From positions 1-37,323 of the forward strand of contig CANOMQ010000040.1 in the NCBI GenBank assembly GCA_947567595.1: a stretch of DNA of 37,323 nt, given 5' to 3'. Below are positions 25,121 to 32,916 of the stretch, in pieces (the first letter of the stretch is position 1; each line of letters starts with the position of its first letter). The notes below the pieces were generated by a model that was not told the DNA's origin, did not search any database, and saw only the letters and a program-made list of their open reading frames with translations. The translations under genes were made by a program, and so were the position numbers. This DNA is from an uncultured Lachnospiraceae bacterium. Its GTDB lineage: Bacteria; Bacillota; Clostridia; Lachnospirales; Lachnospiraceae.

Positions 25121-25573
25121 TTATCCAATATAAACTTTTATCACTGCCTTTTTCACTGTCGACGGACTGCCCGCGGCAAGCTTCACCATATGCGCGTCCT
25201 CGGGCAGGGTAATCAACGCCTTGCCCGGTAACAGCTTAATGTAATGCTCAATTGCGCCTTCCACTTCCATAAGATCCTTCTCTTCATCAAAGATCTTAAC
25301 CGATACCCTCGACAAATCGGAAACACCGACAATCTCCTCACCTTCCACAGTCATATGAATGTCGGCATACTTCTTATGCGCCTCAAAAAACGCTCCCTGC
25401 TCAGGAATTGTTTCATAATCAAATACATTCATATACACCATATCGCTGTCAATTTCATAATGTCCTGCCGCAATTCCCTCTAAAGGGTGCGTGCGCAGAT
25501 AATCAATCGCCTTGTCAAGATGTTCCCCGATACCGCGGTAATTTCCTATATTTTTAATTTCCGTATATATCAT
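25121..25573 (-). CDS. nanQ: YhcH/YjgK/YiaL-family protein, probable N-acetylneuraminate anomerase
   Basis: A 150-residue cupin-like (beta-sandwich) protein of the YhcH (DUF386) family. The conserved segments YETIPEQGAFFEAHKKYADI and HMTVEGEE, with EDAHM near the C-terminus, carry the metal-binding type His/Glu residues. The E. coli homologue is reported to speed anomer conversion of sialic acid to help NanA. GGAGG precedes the ATG, and the gene sits between the permease and nanA genes, which supports the same role here. Confidence 0.9.
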   Translation of the reverse strand: MIYTEIKNIGNYRGIGEHLDKAIDYLRTHPLEGIAAGHYEIDSDMVYMNVFDYETIPEQGAFFEAHKKYADIHMTVEGEEIVGVSDLSRVSVKIFDEEKDLMEVEGAIEHYIKLLPGKALITLPEDAHMVKLAAGSPSTVKKAVIKVYIG

Positions 25574-25588
25574 ACAAAACCTCCGTCC

Positions 25589-26494
25589 TCAACCTTTGAC
25601 AGCACCCATTGTAATTCCCTTTGTAAAATACTTTTGGAATATCAGGAAAACAATGATAATCGGAATTGCAGCCAAAGCCGCACCTGCCATAATCAGACCA
25701 AAGTCCGTCGCGTTCTCCGCCTGTAATTTCGCAATACCAAGCGAAATGGTCAGGTTCTTGGTACTAGTTAACATAATTAACTGCATGAAATAGTCATTCC
25801 ACGAATTGATAAAGGTAAAGATTGCCAATGCGCCAATGCCCGGCTTAATCAGCGGAAGCGCAATCGTGTAGAAGGTTTTCCATTCTCCCGCACCGTCGAT
25901 TTTTGCCGCCTCCATCATTTCACCCGGAATGCCTTCCGCAAACTGCTTCATCAAAAAGACGCCAAACGGCCAGCCGACAATCGGAAAGATAACTGCCCAA
26001 ATCGTATTGTACAGTTCCAGCGATGCCATTTCACGAAGAAGCGGGATTAAGATAACCTGCTTTGGCAAAGCCATCGCACATACGATAAGCGAGAACAGGA
26101 GCGTGCGTCCTACAAAGCGCTTTTTTGCCAGTGCATATCCTGCCATTGCGGAAGTGGCACAGGTCAGAAGCATTGCCGCCACAGCCATAAACACCGTATT
26201 TATGAGCCAGCGGATCGCGGCAGGAACGGTCGGTCCCGAAAACGTGGCAGAGGTGAAGGGAATGCTAATATCCCAAAGCGCCGCCGTCTGCTTGCTGAAC
26301 AGCTTTCTGTAGTTGTCAAGCACCCACTCCTCGGGCCACCATTGCGGTGTCGCGGAATTGATTGCCGCAGATGTCTTGAAAGAGCCGATAATAATCCAGT
26401 AGAGCGGAAAGGCAAATGTGAATGCTAAAATTGCAATAATAATGACAGATATTATTTTGTAAACATCAACATGTTTCGTCTGTTTCGTTTTCAT
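25589..26494 (-). CDS. Carbohydrate ABC transporter permease (MalG-type)
   Basis: A 301-residue inner-membrane permease with six predicted membrane segments. The cytoplasmic EAA loop EMMEAAKIDGAGEWKTFYTI (residues about 202-221) contacts the ATPase. It is the second permease of a CUT1-type importer, following the MalF-type gene by 17 bp. Context points to sialic acid as substrate. The ATP-binding subunit is not encoded nearby, so a shared MsmK/UgpC-like ATPase is expected. Confidence 0.93.
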   Translation of the reverse strand: MKTKQTKHVDVYKIISVIIIAILAFTFAFPLYWIIIGSFKTSAAINSATPQWWPEEWVLDNYRKLFSKQTAALWDISIPFTSATFSGPTVPAAIRWLINTVFMAVAAMLLTCATSAMAGYALAKKRFVGRTLLFSLIVCAMALPKQVILIPLLREMASLELYNTIWAVIFPIVGWPFGVFLMKQFAEGIPGEMMEAAKIDGAGEWKTFYTIALPLIKPGIGALAIFTFINSWNDYFMQLIMLTSTKNLTISLGIAKLQAENATDFGLIMAGAALAAIPIIIVFLIFQKYFTKGITMGAVKG

Positions 26495-26511
26495 ATTCAG
26501 TTCCCCCTTTC

Positions 26512-27408
26512 CTATTTGCTTTCAGCCATCTTAAACTGCAAAGCGGAGAGCAGGGCAATCATAATTGCAAGCACAACACCCATCGCATTTCCGTAGCCGT
26601 AACGGTACAGTTTAAATGCATTGTAGTAAATATAGTACATAATCGTGTCCGTGCTGTGGTTTGGTCCGCCGCTTGTTAAAAGCTGGATTAATGCAAAGCA
26701 CTGGAAGCTGTTGATTGTCGTGATGACAAGTATGTAGAGCGTAGTCGGCATAATCTGCGGCCATTTAATCTTCCAAAAGCACTGGAATTTGGTCGCGCCG
26801 TCCACCTCTGCAGCCTCCACGAGGGACTGGTCCACGTTATTTAATGCCGACACATAAAGGACAATCGGCTGACCGACAGAGGTTGTCAGAAGAATAAGGA
26901 TAATACAGCCAAGTGCGAACCGTTCGTCCCCAAGCCAGTTGATATTTTGTTCAATCAGTCCCGTGCTTGTGCCGATGTAATTAAAAATACCATAATAATT
27001 GTTGAACATCCATTTCCACACAACGGCAACGGCAACGGAGCCTGTTACCACCGGAAGATAGAAGATACAACGAAATGCGGAGCACGCAAATCCTTTCAGG
27101 TCATAAATCACCGAGCTTACCCACAGGGAAAAGATGCAGGTAATCGGCACGGAAACAATAACAATAACCACCGTGTTTTTCAGCGCTCCGAGAAATGTTT
27201 TGTCCTGAAACAATTCTTTGTAATTGGCAAGACCAATAAAAATATCCTCCCGGTTCATGGTTGCATCAAAGAAGCTTGTATAAACACACTGTATCATCGG
27301 ATAAACCACAAACCCTAAAAAGAAGATAAGACTTGGGAGCATAAATGCGTAGCCTGCAATGGTTTCCCTGCGGACCAGCGCCTTGCTCATGGGATTTTGT
27401 TTTGCCAT
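26512..27408 (-). CDS. Carbohydrate ABC transporter permease (MalF-type)
   Basis: A 298-residue permease with an N-terminal cytoplasmic segment, six hydrophobic segments and the EAA loop VEAAEVDGATKFQCFWKIKW. AGYAFMLPSLIFFLGFVVYP near the N-terminus is typical of the family. The start at 27408 (MAKQNPM) follows AAAGGAGGA; an upstream ATG is poorer. It lies behind an attenuator-like hairpin after the binding-protein gene, which would lower its expression relative to the binding protein. Confidence 0.93.
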   Translation of the reverse strand: MAKQNPMSKALVRRETIAGYAFMLPSLIFFLGFVVYPMIQCVYTSFFDATMNREDIFIGLANYKELFQDKTFLGALKNTVVIVIVSVPITCIFSLWVSSVIYDLKGFACSAFRCIFYLPVVTGSVAVAVVWKWMFNNYYGIFNYIGTSTGLIEQNINWLGDERFALGCIILILLTTSVGQPIVLYVSALNNVDQSLVEAAEVDGATKFQCFWKIKWPQIMPTTLYILVITTINSFQCFALIQLLTSGGPNHSTDTIMYYIYYNAFKLYRYGYGNAMGVVLAIMIALLSALQFKMAESK

Positions 27409-27456
27409 AAAAATCCTCCTTTCTGACAGTTCATTCGTTCTCATTTGATAAATAAA

Positions 27457-27484
27457 CGCCCCTCCCCATGTGCGGGAAGGGGCG
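27457..27484 (-). terminator. Intra-operon hairpin between binding protein and permease genes
   Basis: CGCCCCTCCC (27457-27466) pairs with GGGAAGGGGCG (27474-27484) with one bulge. On the minus strand the stem is followed by TTTATTTATC. This is a typical partial terminator that gives excess binding protein over permeases. Confidence 0.7.
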
Positions 27485-27513
27485 CATAAATGGTGCTGTA
27501 ATCAGCCAAAATG

Positions 27514-28893
27514 CTATTTTGCAGCCGCTGCATTTGCAGTCGTCACAAATTCCTCAACAGCCGTGGCAACATCTGTGCCAGAGCCAATCTGCTGGAGCAT
27601 GTTCCACCATGCGGTACGAGCTTCAGCCCAGCCGCCAACTACCTGATAGTAGTCGCCCATGTACGGGATAAACTTCGCGTACTCAGACATCAGGTCGTCG
27701 CCCTCGTAGATATTTCCAAGATCCTTTACAGGCCAGAAGTTGGAAGCCTGCACACTCAGGGGAGCCTGTGTCGGGTCGTTTGCCATAAAGTCGATGAAGG
27801 TCTTTGAAGCCGCAATCTTCGCCGCGTCGCCGTTGTCGAAGATACCAAAGCCCCAGATACCGCCGCAAAGCTGCGGTTCGCCGTTCTCTGACGGGAATGC
27901 CATCGGAAGCACGTCAAAGTTGATGTTTCCCTGCTCCTGATTGTTCTTTTCCTGCGTTGCGTTCCAGCAGAATGCCATTGCGAACGTTCCGTTGCAGAAC
28001 ATGTTTACTTCGTCGCCGCCTGCGATGGAAGCGTCAAAGTTAATACCGTCCATGCTCTTTAACAGCTCAAGCGCCTTGATGTTCTCCGGGCTGTTTGCCG
28101 TGTATTCCGTATGCTCAGGATTGGTGAATGTTCCGCCGTAAAGGTTGTTGACAAGGGCACGTGTTCCTTGGTCGCCGCCCTGACCGCTGCAGTAAACCGC
28201 ACCGACATTCTGCTGACCATTGTCATACACTGCCTGAACTGCCTTTTGGAAGTTCTCCGTCGTCCATGTGCCTTTTTCTTCGTCTAAGTACTGAAGCGCG
28301 CCTGCCGCCTCAAAGATGTCTCTGTTAATCGCCATCGTATGTGCCGTCATGCAGAGCGGATATTCATAAAATACGCCGTCGCTGCTCTTGCAGGCATTTT
28401 CTACGGAGTCATAGATTGCTGCCTTTGCGTCGTCCGTCCACAGGTCGGCAAGGTCTACCATCAGTCCCCTTGCGCCCCAGTTTGCAACCAGTCGCTCCGG
28501 TCCCTCAAGCACGATGTCCGGTGCCTGATTTCCCTCAATCGCCGTGTTAATCTGGTCGTCGCCGTTGGTATAGTCCAAGTATTCAACCGTTACGTGAATG
28601 TCAGGGTAAGCTGCGTTAAAGTTTGCAATCATGTCGTCAACCGTAGCAGCGTCGCCCCAGCTTCCAACAGGATATGTCCATAACGTGATGTCCGCCGCCT
28701 GTGCAGCGTCCCCGCTTGCGGCAGGTTCTGCCGTATCCTGCTTTGCCGTGTCCTGTGTCGCTGCGTTGTCCGCAGGAGCAGGAGCGGGTGCAGGCTCGGG
28801 CTGGGTTGTGGTGGTATCCTTACCACCGCATGCAGTCAGTGAACATACCATGACTAAACTCATCAACAGTGCCGTAATTTTACGTTTCTTCAT
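27514..28893 (-). CDS. Extracellular sugar (probably sialic acid) binding lipoprotein of an ABC transporter
   Basis: A 459-residue CUT1-family solute-binding protein. The signal peptide ends in the lipobox LTAC with Cys at 22, followed by a Pro/Ala/Thr-rich linker to about residue 65. The mature domain starts at DITLWTYPVGSWGD and includes VEYLDYTNGDDQI and TAIEGNQAPDIVLEGPERLV, typical of group 1 binding proteins. The start at 28893 has AAGGAGGG upstream. It is first in the minus-strand operon, with a near-consensus promoter and a palindrome in its leader. Substrate assignment comes from the genes behind it. Confidence 0.92.
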   Translation of the reverse strand: MKKRKITALLMSLVMVCSLTACGGKDTTTTQPEPAPAPAPADNAATQDTAKQDTAEPAASGDAAQAADITLWTYPVGSWGDAATVDDMIANFNAAYPDIHVTVEYLDYTNGDDQINTAIEGNQAPDIVLEGPERLVANWGARGLMVDLADLWTDDAKAAIYDSVENACKSSDGVFYEYPLCMTAHTMAINRDIFEAAGALQYLDEEKGTWTTENFQKAVQAVYDNGQQNVGAVYCSGQGGDQGTRALVNNLYGGTFTNPEHTEYTANSPENIKALELLKSMDGINFDASIAGGDEVNMFCNGTFAMAFCWNATQEKNNQEQGNINFDVLPMAFPSENGEPQLCGGIWGFGIFDNGDAAKIAASKTFIDFMANDPTQAPLSVQASNFWPVKDLGNIYEGDDLMSEYAKFIPYMGDYYQVVGGWAEARTAWWNMLQQIGSGTDVATAVEEFVTTANAAAAK

Positions 28894-28907
28894 AATAATG
28901 AACCCTC

Positions 28908-29019
28908 CTTTTTGTGAAAATGTTATAACGCGTTGCGTTGTAATTGTGATTTTATTGTACGTTTGTCTAGTAGGTTTGTCAATAGATTTTTGAAAAAAAT
29001 TTTCTTTTTGTGAAAATGT
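28908..29019. repeat. 16-bp direct repeat in the divergent control region
   Basis: CTTTTTGTGAAAATGT occurs perfectly at 28908-28923 and 29004-29019, 96 bp apart. The two copies bracket the minus-strand promoter and palindrome. The first overlaps the region of the binding-protein ribosome site. They may be paired regulator sites for both arms of the regulon. Confidence 0.7.
28924..28982 (-). promoter_or_regulatory. Promoter and candidate operator of the sialic acid uptake operon
   Basis: On the minus strand TTGACA (28982-28977) and TACAAT (28959-28954) are 17 bp apart. Downstream of the -10, TATAACGC-GTT-GCGTTGTA (28924-28942) is a 19-bp palindrome with one mismatch, placed to block transcription when bound. 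The RpiR-family protein encoded in the divergent arm is the obvious candidate regulator. Confidence 0.75.
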
Positions 29020-29040
29020 GAAATTTTTTGCCATTTTCCA

Positions 29041-29069
29041 TTGCGCCCTGTCGGCTTCTATGGTATAGT
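29041..29069 (+). promoter_or_regulatory. Promoter of the nagB-nagA-kinase-rpiR operon
   Basis: TTGCGC (29041-29046) and TATAGT (29064-29069) are spaced by 17 bp, about 50 bp before the nagB start. The -35 is weak, which would fit a regulated promoter. Confidence 0.6.
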
Positions 29070-29121
29070 TTCTTTATAGAGATTTTTATCAATAGTTACT
29101 TATTTGAAATGGAGGTTTGTT

Positions 29122-29847
29122 ATGAGAATTTACAAAGCCAAAAACTATGAGGACATGAGCCGCAAGGCAGCAAACATTATTTCGGCGCAGGTTATCATGA
29201 AACCCGACTGCGTGCTTGGGCTTGCCACAGGCTCGACGCCGCTTGGCGCATACCGCAATCTTGTGGAATGGTATGAGAAGGGCGACCTTGATTTCTCAGA
29301 GGTTGTCACGGTCAATTTGGACGAATACAAGGGGCTGACGCGCGAAAATCCGCAGAGCTACTATTATTTCATGAATGAAAACCTGTTCTCCAAAGTGAAC
29401 ATCGACAAGGACAGAACCTTCCTTCCCGACGGGACAGAGCCTGACAGCAACACCGCATGCCTCAAATACAATAAAATCTTGAAGGGCGTCGGCGCGCCTG
29501 ACCTCCAGCTCTTAGGGCTTGGGCACAACGGGCACATTGGCTTTAACGAGCCGGCAGAGCATTTCTCTACGGAAACGCACTGTATCACACTCTCTGAGCA
29601 GACAATCAAGGCGAACGCACGTTTCTTTGAGAATGAGGAGGAAGTGCCGCGTCAGGCATATACAATGGGTATCAAGACGATTATGTCGGCACGCATGATT
29701 TTGCTTGTCGTATCGGGCGAGGCGAAAGCGGACATTGTAAAGACCGCCTTCTACGGACCGATTACCCCGCAGGTTCCGGCGTCGATTTTACAGCTCCACC
29801 CCAATGTCGTACTCGTGGCGGACGAGGCAGCACTCTCAAAATGGTAG
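29122..29847 (+). CDS. nagB: Glucosamine-6-phosphate deaminase
   Basis: A 241-residue cytoplasmic enzyme converting glucosamine-6-P to fructose-6-P and ammonia. Conserved segments are LGLATGSTPLGAYRNL (residues about 33-48), VNLDEYKGL (catalytic Asp), LGLGHNGHIGFNEP (His-Asp/Glu relay) and the C-terminal PASILQLHPNVVLVAD. The ATG at 29122 follows GGAGG at a proper distance. It is the first gene of the plus arm, with nagA 16 bp downstream. Confidence 0.97.
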   Translation: MRIYKAKNYEDMSRKAANIISAQVIMKPDCVLGLATGSTPLGAYRNLVEWYEKGDLDFSEVVTVNLDEYKGLTRENPQSYYYFMNENLFSKVNIDKDRTFLPDGTEPDSNTACLKYNKILKGVGAPDLQLLGLGHNGHIGFNEPAEHFSTETHCITLSEQTIKANARFFENEEEVPRQAYTMGIKTIMSARMILLVVSGEAKADIVKTAFYGPITPQVPASILQLHPNVVLVADEAALSKW

Positions 29848-29863
29848 GGAAGGGGAACGGCTT

Positions 29864-31057
29864 ATGACACTGAAAAAAATTATCAACGGGGCTGTCTTTG
29901 AGGAAAACGGCTCGTTTGCCGAGCGCACCGTCTATCTGCTCGGTGAGCGCATTGCGTCGCAGGAAGATTATCTTGCGGCGTTGGAGCAGGCGGGCGCGGA
30001 CAGCGAGGAGGTCATTGACGCCGCGGGCAATTATGTCATTCCCGGTCTGACGGACATTCATTTTCACGGCTGTATGGGAAGCGACTGCTGTGACGGCACA
30101 GTGGAGGCATTTTGCACGATGGCGAAGTACGAATTAAGTCAGGGCGTAACCTCCATCACACCCGCTACCATGACCATGCCGCAGGAGGTGCTTTTTCAGA
30201 TTTGCGAGGCGGCAAAGACCTTCTGCGATACGGCGGACACCCATGCGGACTGCGCGGATTTGTGCGGGCTTTACATGGAGGGACCGTTTATCAACTATGA
30301 CAAAAAGGGCGCGCAGAACGGAAGCTATATTATCTGCGCGGACACCGATTTATTAAACCGCTTGCAGGAGCGCTCAAATAACCTGTTCCGCACGGTGGCA
30401 ATTGCGCCGGAAACGCAGGGGGCGATGGCATTTATCCGTGAAAACAGCAGCCGCGTCAACATTTCCATCGCGCACACCACGGCGGACTATGAGACGGCAA
30501 AGGAAGCCATTTCGTGCGGCGCTTCGCAGCTTACGCACACCTACAACGCCATGCCGCCGTTCTCACACCGCGCCCCGGGACCGATTGGCGCAGCCGCGGA
30601 CAGTGGGCATTGTATGGCAGAGCTGATTTGTGACGGCATTCACGTCCACCCGGCGGTGGTGCGGACAACCTTTAAGATGTTTGGCGACGACCGGATTATC
30701 CTGATTAGCGACAGTATGCGCGCCGCAGGTCTTGCCGACGGGCAGTATGACTTGGGCGGTCAGAACGTCACTGTCAAGGGAAACCTTGCGGTCTTGGAGG
30801 ACGGCACAATCGCAGGCTCGGTGACCAACCTGATGGATTGTGTGCGCAATGCAGTCAAAAATATGGGCATTGCGCTTGGGAGCGCGGTAAAATGTGCGGC
30901 GGTCAATCCGGCAAAGGCGGTCGGGATTTATGACGAATACGGAAGCCTTGCGGCGGGAAAGGTTGCAAACATTGTGATTTTGGATAAGGCTTTGGAGCTG
31001 AAAATGGTATTTCACCGCGCGTCTTTGGTGAAGGAACACGAAATCGGAGGGAACTGA
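29864..31057 (+). CDS. nagA: N-acetylglucosamine-6-phosphate deacetylase
   Basis: A 397-residue amidohydrolase that removes acetate from GlcNAc-6-P. Visible are PGLTDIHFHGCMGSD (metal-binding HxH), YMEGPFIN (Glu ligand), the SIAHTTADY and LTHTYNAMPPFSHR histidine regions, DGIHVHP and ILISDSMRAAG (catalytic Asp). AGGGGA precedes the ATG at 29864. It lies directly upstream of the kinase gene (2 bp gap) and completes the route from NanE product to NagB substrate. Confidence 0.96.
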   Translation: MTLKKIINGAVFEENGSFAERTVYLLGERIASQEDYLAALEQAGADSEEVIDAAGNYVIPGLTDIHFHGCMGSDCCDGTVEAFCTMAKYELSQGVTSITPATMTMPQEVLFQICEAAKTFCDTADTHADCADLCGLYMEGPFINYDKKGAQNGSYIICADTDLLNRLQERSNNLFRTVAIAPETQGAMAFIRENSSRVNISIAHTTADYETAKEAISCGASQLTHTYNAMPPFSHRAPGPIGAAADSGHCMAELICDGIHVHPAVVRTTFKMFGDDRIILISDSMRAAGLADGQYDLGGQNVTVKGNLAVLEDGTIAGSVTNLMDCVRNAVKNMGIALGSAVKCAAVNPAKAVGIYDEYGSLAAGKVANIVILDKALELKMVFHRASLVKEHEIGGN

Positions 31058-31059
31058 TT

Positions 31060-31932
31060 ATGGCAATCATGGTGCTTGACATCGGGGGAACTGCAATCAA
31101 ATCCGCCCTGTATAATGACGGGGAGCTTACAGACATTCAGGAGACGCCCACCGAGGCGTCTTTAGGCGGCGCGCATGTGGTGAACCGTGCAATCGAAATT
31201 ATCAGGGACTATCAGGGCAGACATTCCTTTTCGCGTATCGGAATTAGTACAGCCGGACAGGTAGACCCCGCGCGCGGAATGATTATTTACGCAAATGAAA
31301 ATATCCCCGGCTATATGGGAATGAAGGTTATGGATATCATGGAGCAGGAATTTCACCTGCCCGTCAACATCGAAAATGATGTCAATGCAGCCGCAATCGG
31401 GGAAGCGGCATTTGGCGCGGGCAGGAAGTACAAGGAATTTGTGTGCCTGACCTATGGCACGGGAGTCGGCGGCGCGATTTTTACCGACGGGGAGCTTTAC
31501 ACGGGAAGCAGCTATTCGGCGGGGGAGTTTGGTGCGATTGTCACCCACCCCGAGGACCGGATTTTGGGCAAGGATATGTTCACGGGCTGCTATGAGAAAT
31601 ATGCTTCCGTGACTGCACTGGTCAACAGTGCGCTTCGCGTAGACGCTGCCCTGACGAGCGGCAGGAAAATCTTTGAACGGCTTGACGAGCCAAAGGTAAA
31701 GGAGGTCGTTGACCGCTGGATTTTGGAAATCATTTACGGGCTGACAACCGTCATTCACATGCTCAATCCTGAGTGCGTTATCCTCGGGGGCGGCGTCATG
31801 GAACAGCCCTATGTGCTCGAATGCCTGAAAAAGCAGTTGTATCAGCATATCATGCCCAGCTATCATCACGTAGTGTTAGAAAAGGCAGCGCTTGGAAACC
31901 ATGCCGGAATGCTTGGTGCGGCTGTTTTGTAA
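31060..31932 (+). CDS. nanK: ROK-family sugar kinase, probable N-acetylmannosamine kinase
   Basis: A 290-residue kinase. The ATP-binding DIGGTAIKSALYN (residues 7-19), the catalytic Asp region ENDVNAAAIGEAAFG, YGTGVGGA and the C-terminal VILGGGVMEQP are ROK features. The usual cysteine-rich zinc motif is reduced to GCYEKYAS with a single Cys, so zinc binding is doubtful, as in several Firmicute ROK kinases. The pathway needs phosphorylation of ManNAc between NanA and NanE, which makes NanK the best functional assignment. Glucokinase or another hexosamine kinase is possible. Confidence 0.88.
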   Translation: MAIMVLDIGGTAIKSALYNDGELTDIQETPTEASLGGAHVVNRAIEIIRDYQGRHSFSRIGISTAGQVDPARGMIIYANENIPGYMGMKVMDIMEQEFHLPVNIENDVNAAAIGEAAFGAGRKYKEFVCLTYGTGVGGAIFTDGELYTGSSYSAGEFGAIVTHPEDRILGKDMFTGCYEKYASVTALVNSALRVDAALTSGRKIFERLDEPKVKEVVDRWILEIIYGLTTVIHMLNPECVILGGGVMEQPYVLECLKKQLYQHIMPSYHHVVLEKAALGNHAGMLGAAVL

Positions 31933-31989
31933 ACCGGAAATTGTCCTTTATATGTGCGCTGCACTACGATACGAAAGGAGCGTGTTACT

Positions 31990-32847
31990 TTGGCAGAAAA
32001 TATTTTGGAGAAAATCACGACACAGTACCATTCCCTTACCCGTTCCGGTCAGAGGCTGGCTGATTACATTCTCGCCAATGCCCATGACGCGCAGTACATG
32101 TCTATTTCAGGACTTGCCGACAACAGCGGCGTGTCGGAAGCCTCCATCACACGGTTTTGCCGCAGTCTTGGTCTTTCGGGCTACAACAGCTTAAAGCTCG
32201 CGCTCGCCAAGACGGACTATGTCACGGATTTAGGAGAGTCATCGCACACACCGGACACCATCACGTCAAAGGACAGCTACAGCAGCATTTTTCACAAGCT
32301 CTATGAGGCAAATATCTTGTCTCTCAATGAGACAATGGAGCTATTGAATGAGAAGGATATTTCCAAAGCGGTTGATTTGATTTCCGACGCAGAACGGGTG
32401 TTTTGCCTTGGGCACGGCGGGAGCATGGTCATGGCGATGGAAGCGTGGGCGCGCTTTTCCACGGCGACCTCGCGTTTCGTCCATATCGAGGACTCACACA
32501 TGCAGGTCATGCAGCTTGCGCTTGCCACGGAGAGGGATGTCATTTTGTTTTTCTCATACTCCGGCTCGACGAAGGATATGGAGGATATTATGCAGATTGC
32601 AAAGGAACGGCATATATCCGTGATTTTGGTAACGCATTTCCCCAATTCCCGCGCAGCAGGCTATGCGGACGTGGTGCTTTTGTGCGGGTATAATGAAAGC
32701 CCGTTACAGTCCGGTTCTGTTGCGGCGAAGCTTGGGCAGTTGTTTATTATTGAGTGCCTGTTTTATGTATTTTGCAAGCGCAACCCCGACATTTTGTCAA
32801 AGGCGCGTGCGGCGACGATTGAGGCAATTATGCCGAAGCTTTTGTAG
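31990..32847 (+). CDS. RpiR/MurR-family transcriptional regulator
   Basis: A 285-residue regulator with an N-terminal helix-turn-helix (SISGLADNSGVSEASITRFC, residues about 37-56) and a C-terminal SIS sugar-phosphate-binding domain (CLGHGGSMVMAMEAW, FFSYSGSTKDMEDIM). I choose the TTG at 31990 (MAENILEKI), preceded by AAAGGAG. A GTG at 31954 is upstream of that ribosome site. RpiR proteins of nan clusters commonly sense an amino-sugar phosphate. Here it is the last gene of the plus arm and the likely controller of both arms. Confidence 0.92.
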   Translation: MAENILEKITTQYHSLTRSGQRLADYILANAHDAQYMSISGLADNSGVSEASITRFCRSLGLSGYNSLKLALAKTDYVTDLGESSHTPDTITSKDSYSSIFHKLYEANILSLNETMELLNEKDISKAVDLISDAERVFCLGHGGSMVMAMEAWARFSTATSRFVHIEDSHMQVMQLALATERDVILFFSYSGSTKDMEDIMQIAKERHISVILVTHFPNSRAAGYADVVLLCGYNESPLQSGSVAAKLGQLFIIECLFYVFCKRNPDILSKARAATIEAIMPKLL

Positions 32848-32870
32848 GTTTTTATTGTTTTATAAAAAGA

Positions 32871-32915
32871 ACACCCGCCTGACATATCAGCTTGTCAGAC
32901 GGGTGTATTTTTTAT
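32871..32915. terminator. Strong bidirectional terminator
   Basis: ACACCCGCCTGACA (32871-32884) pairs with TGTCAGACGGGTGT (32893-32906) with one internal mismatch. It is flanked by AAAAAG on the left and ATTTTTTATTTT on the right, serving the convergent rpiR and surface-protein genes. Confidence 0.9.
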
Positions 32916-32916
32916 T

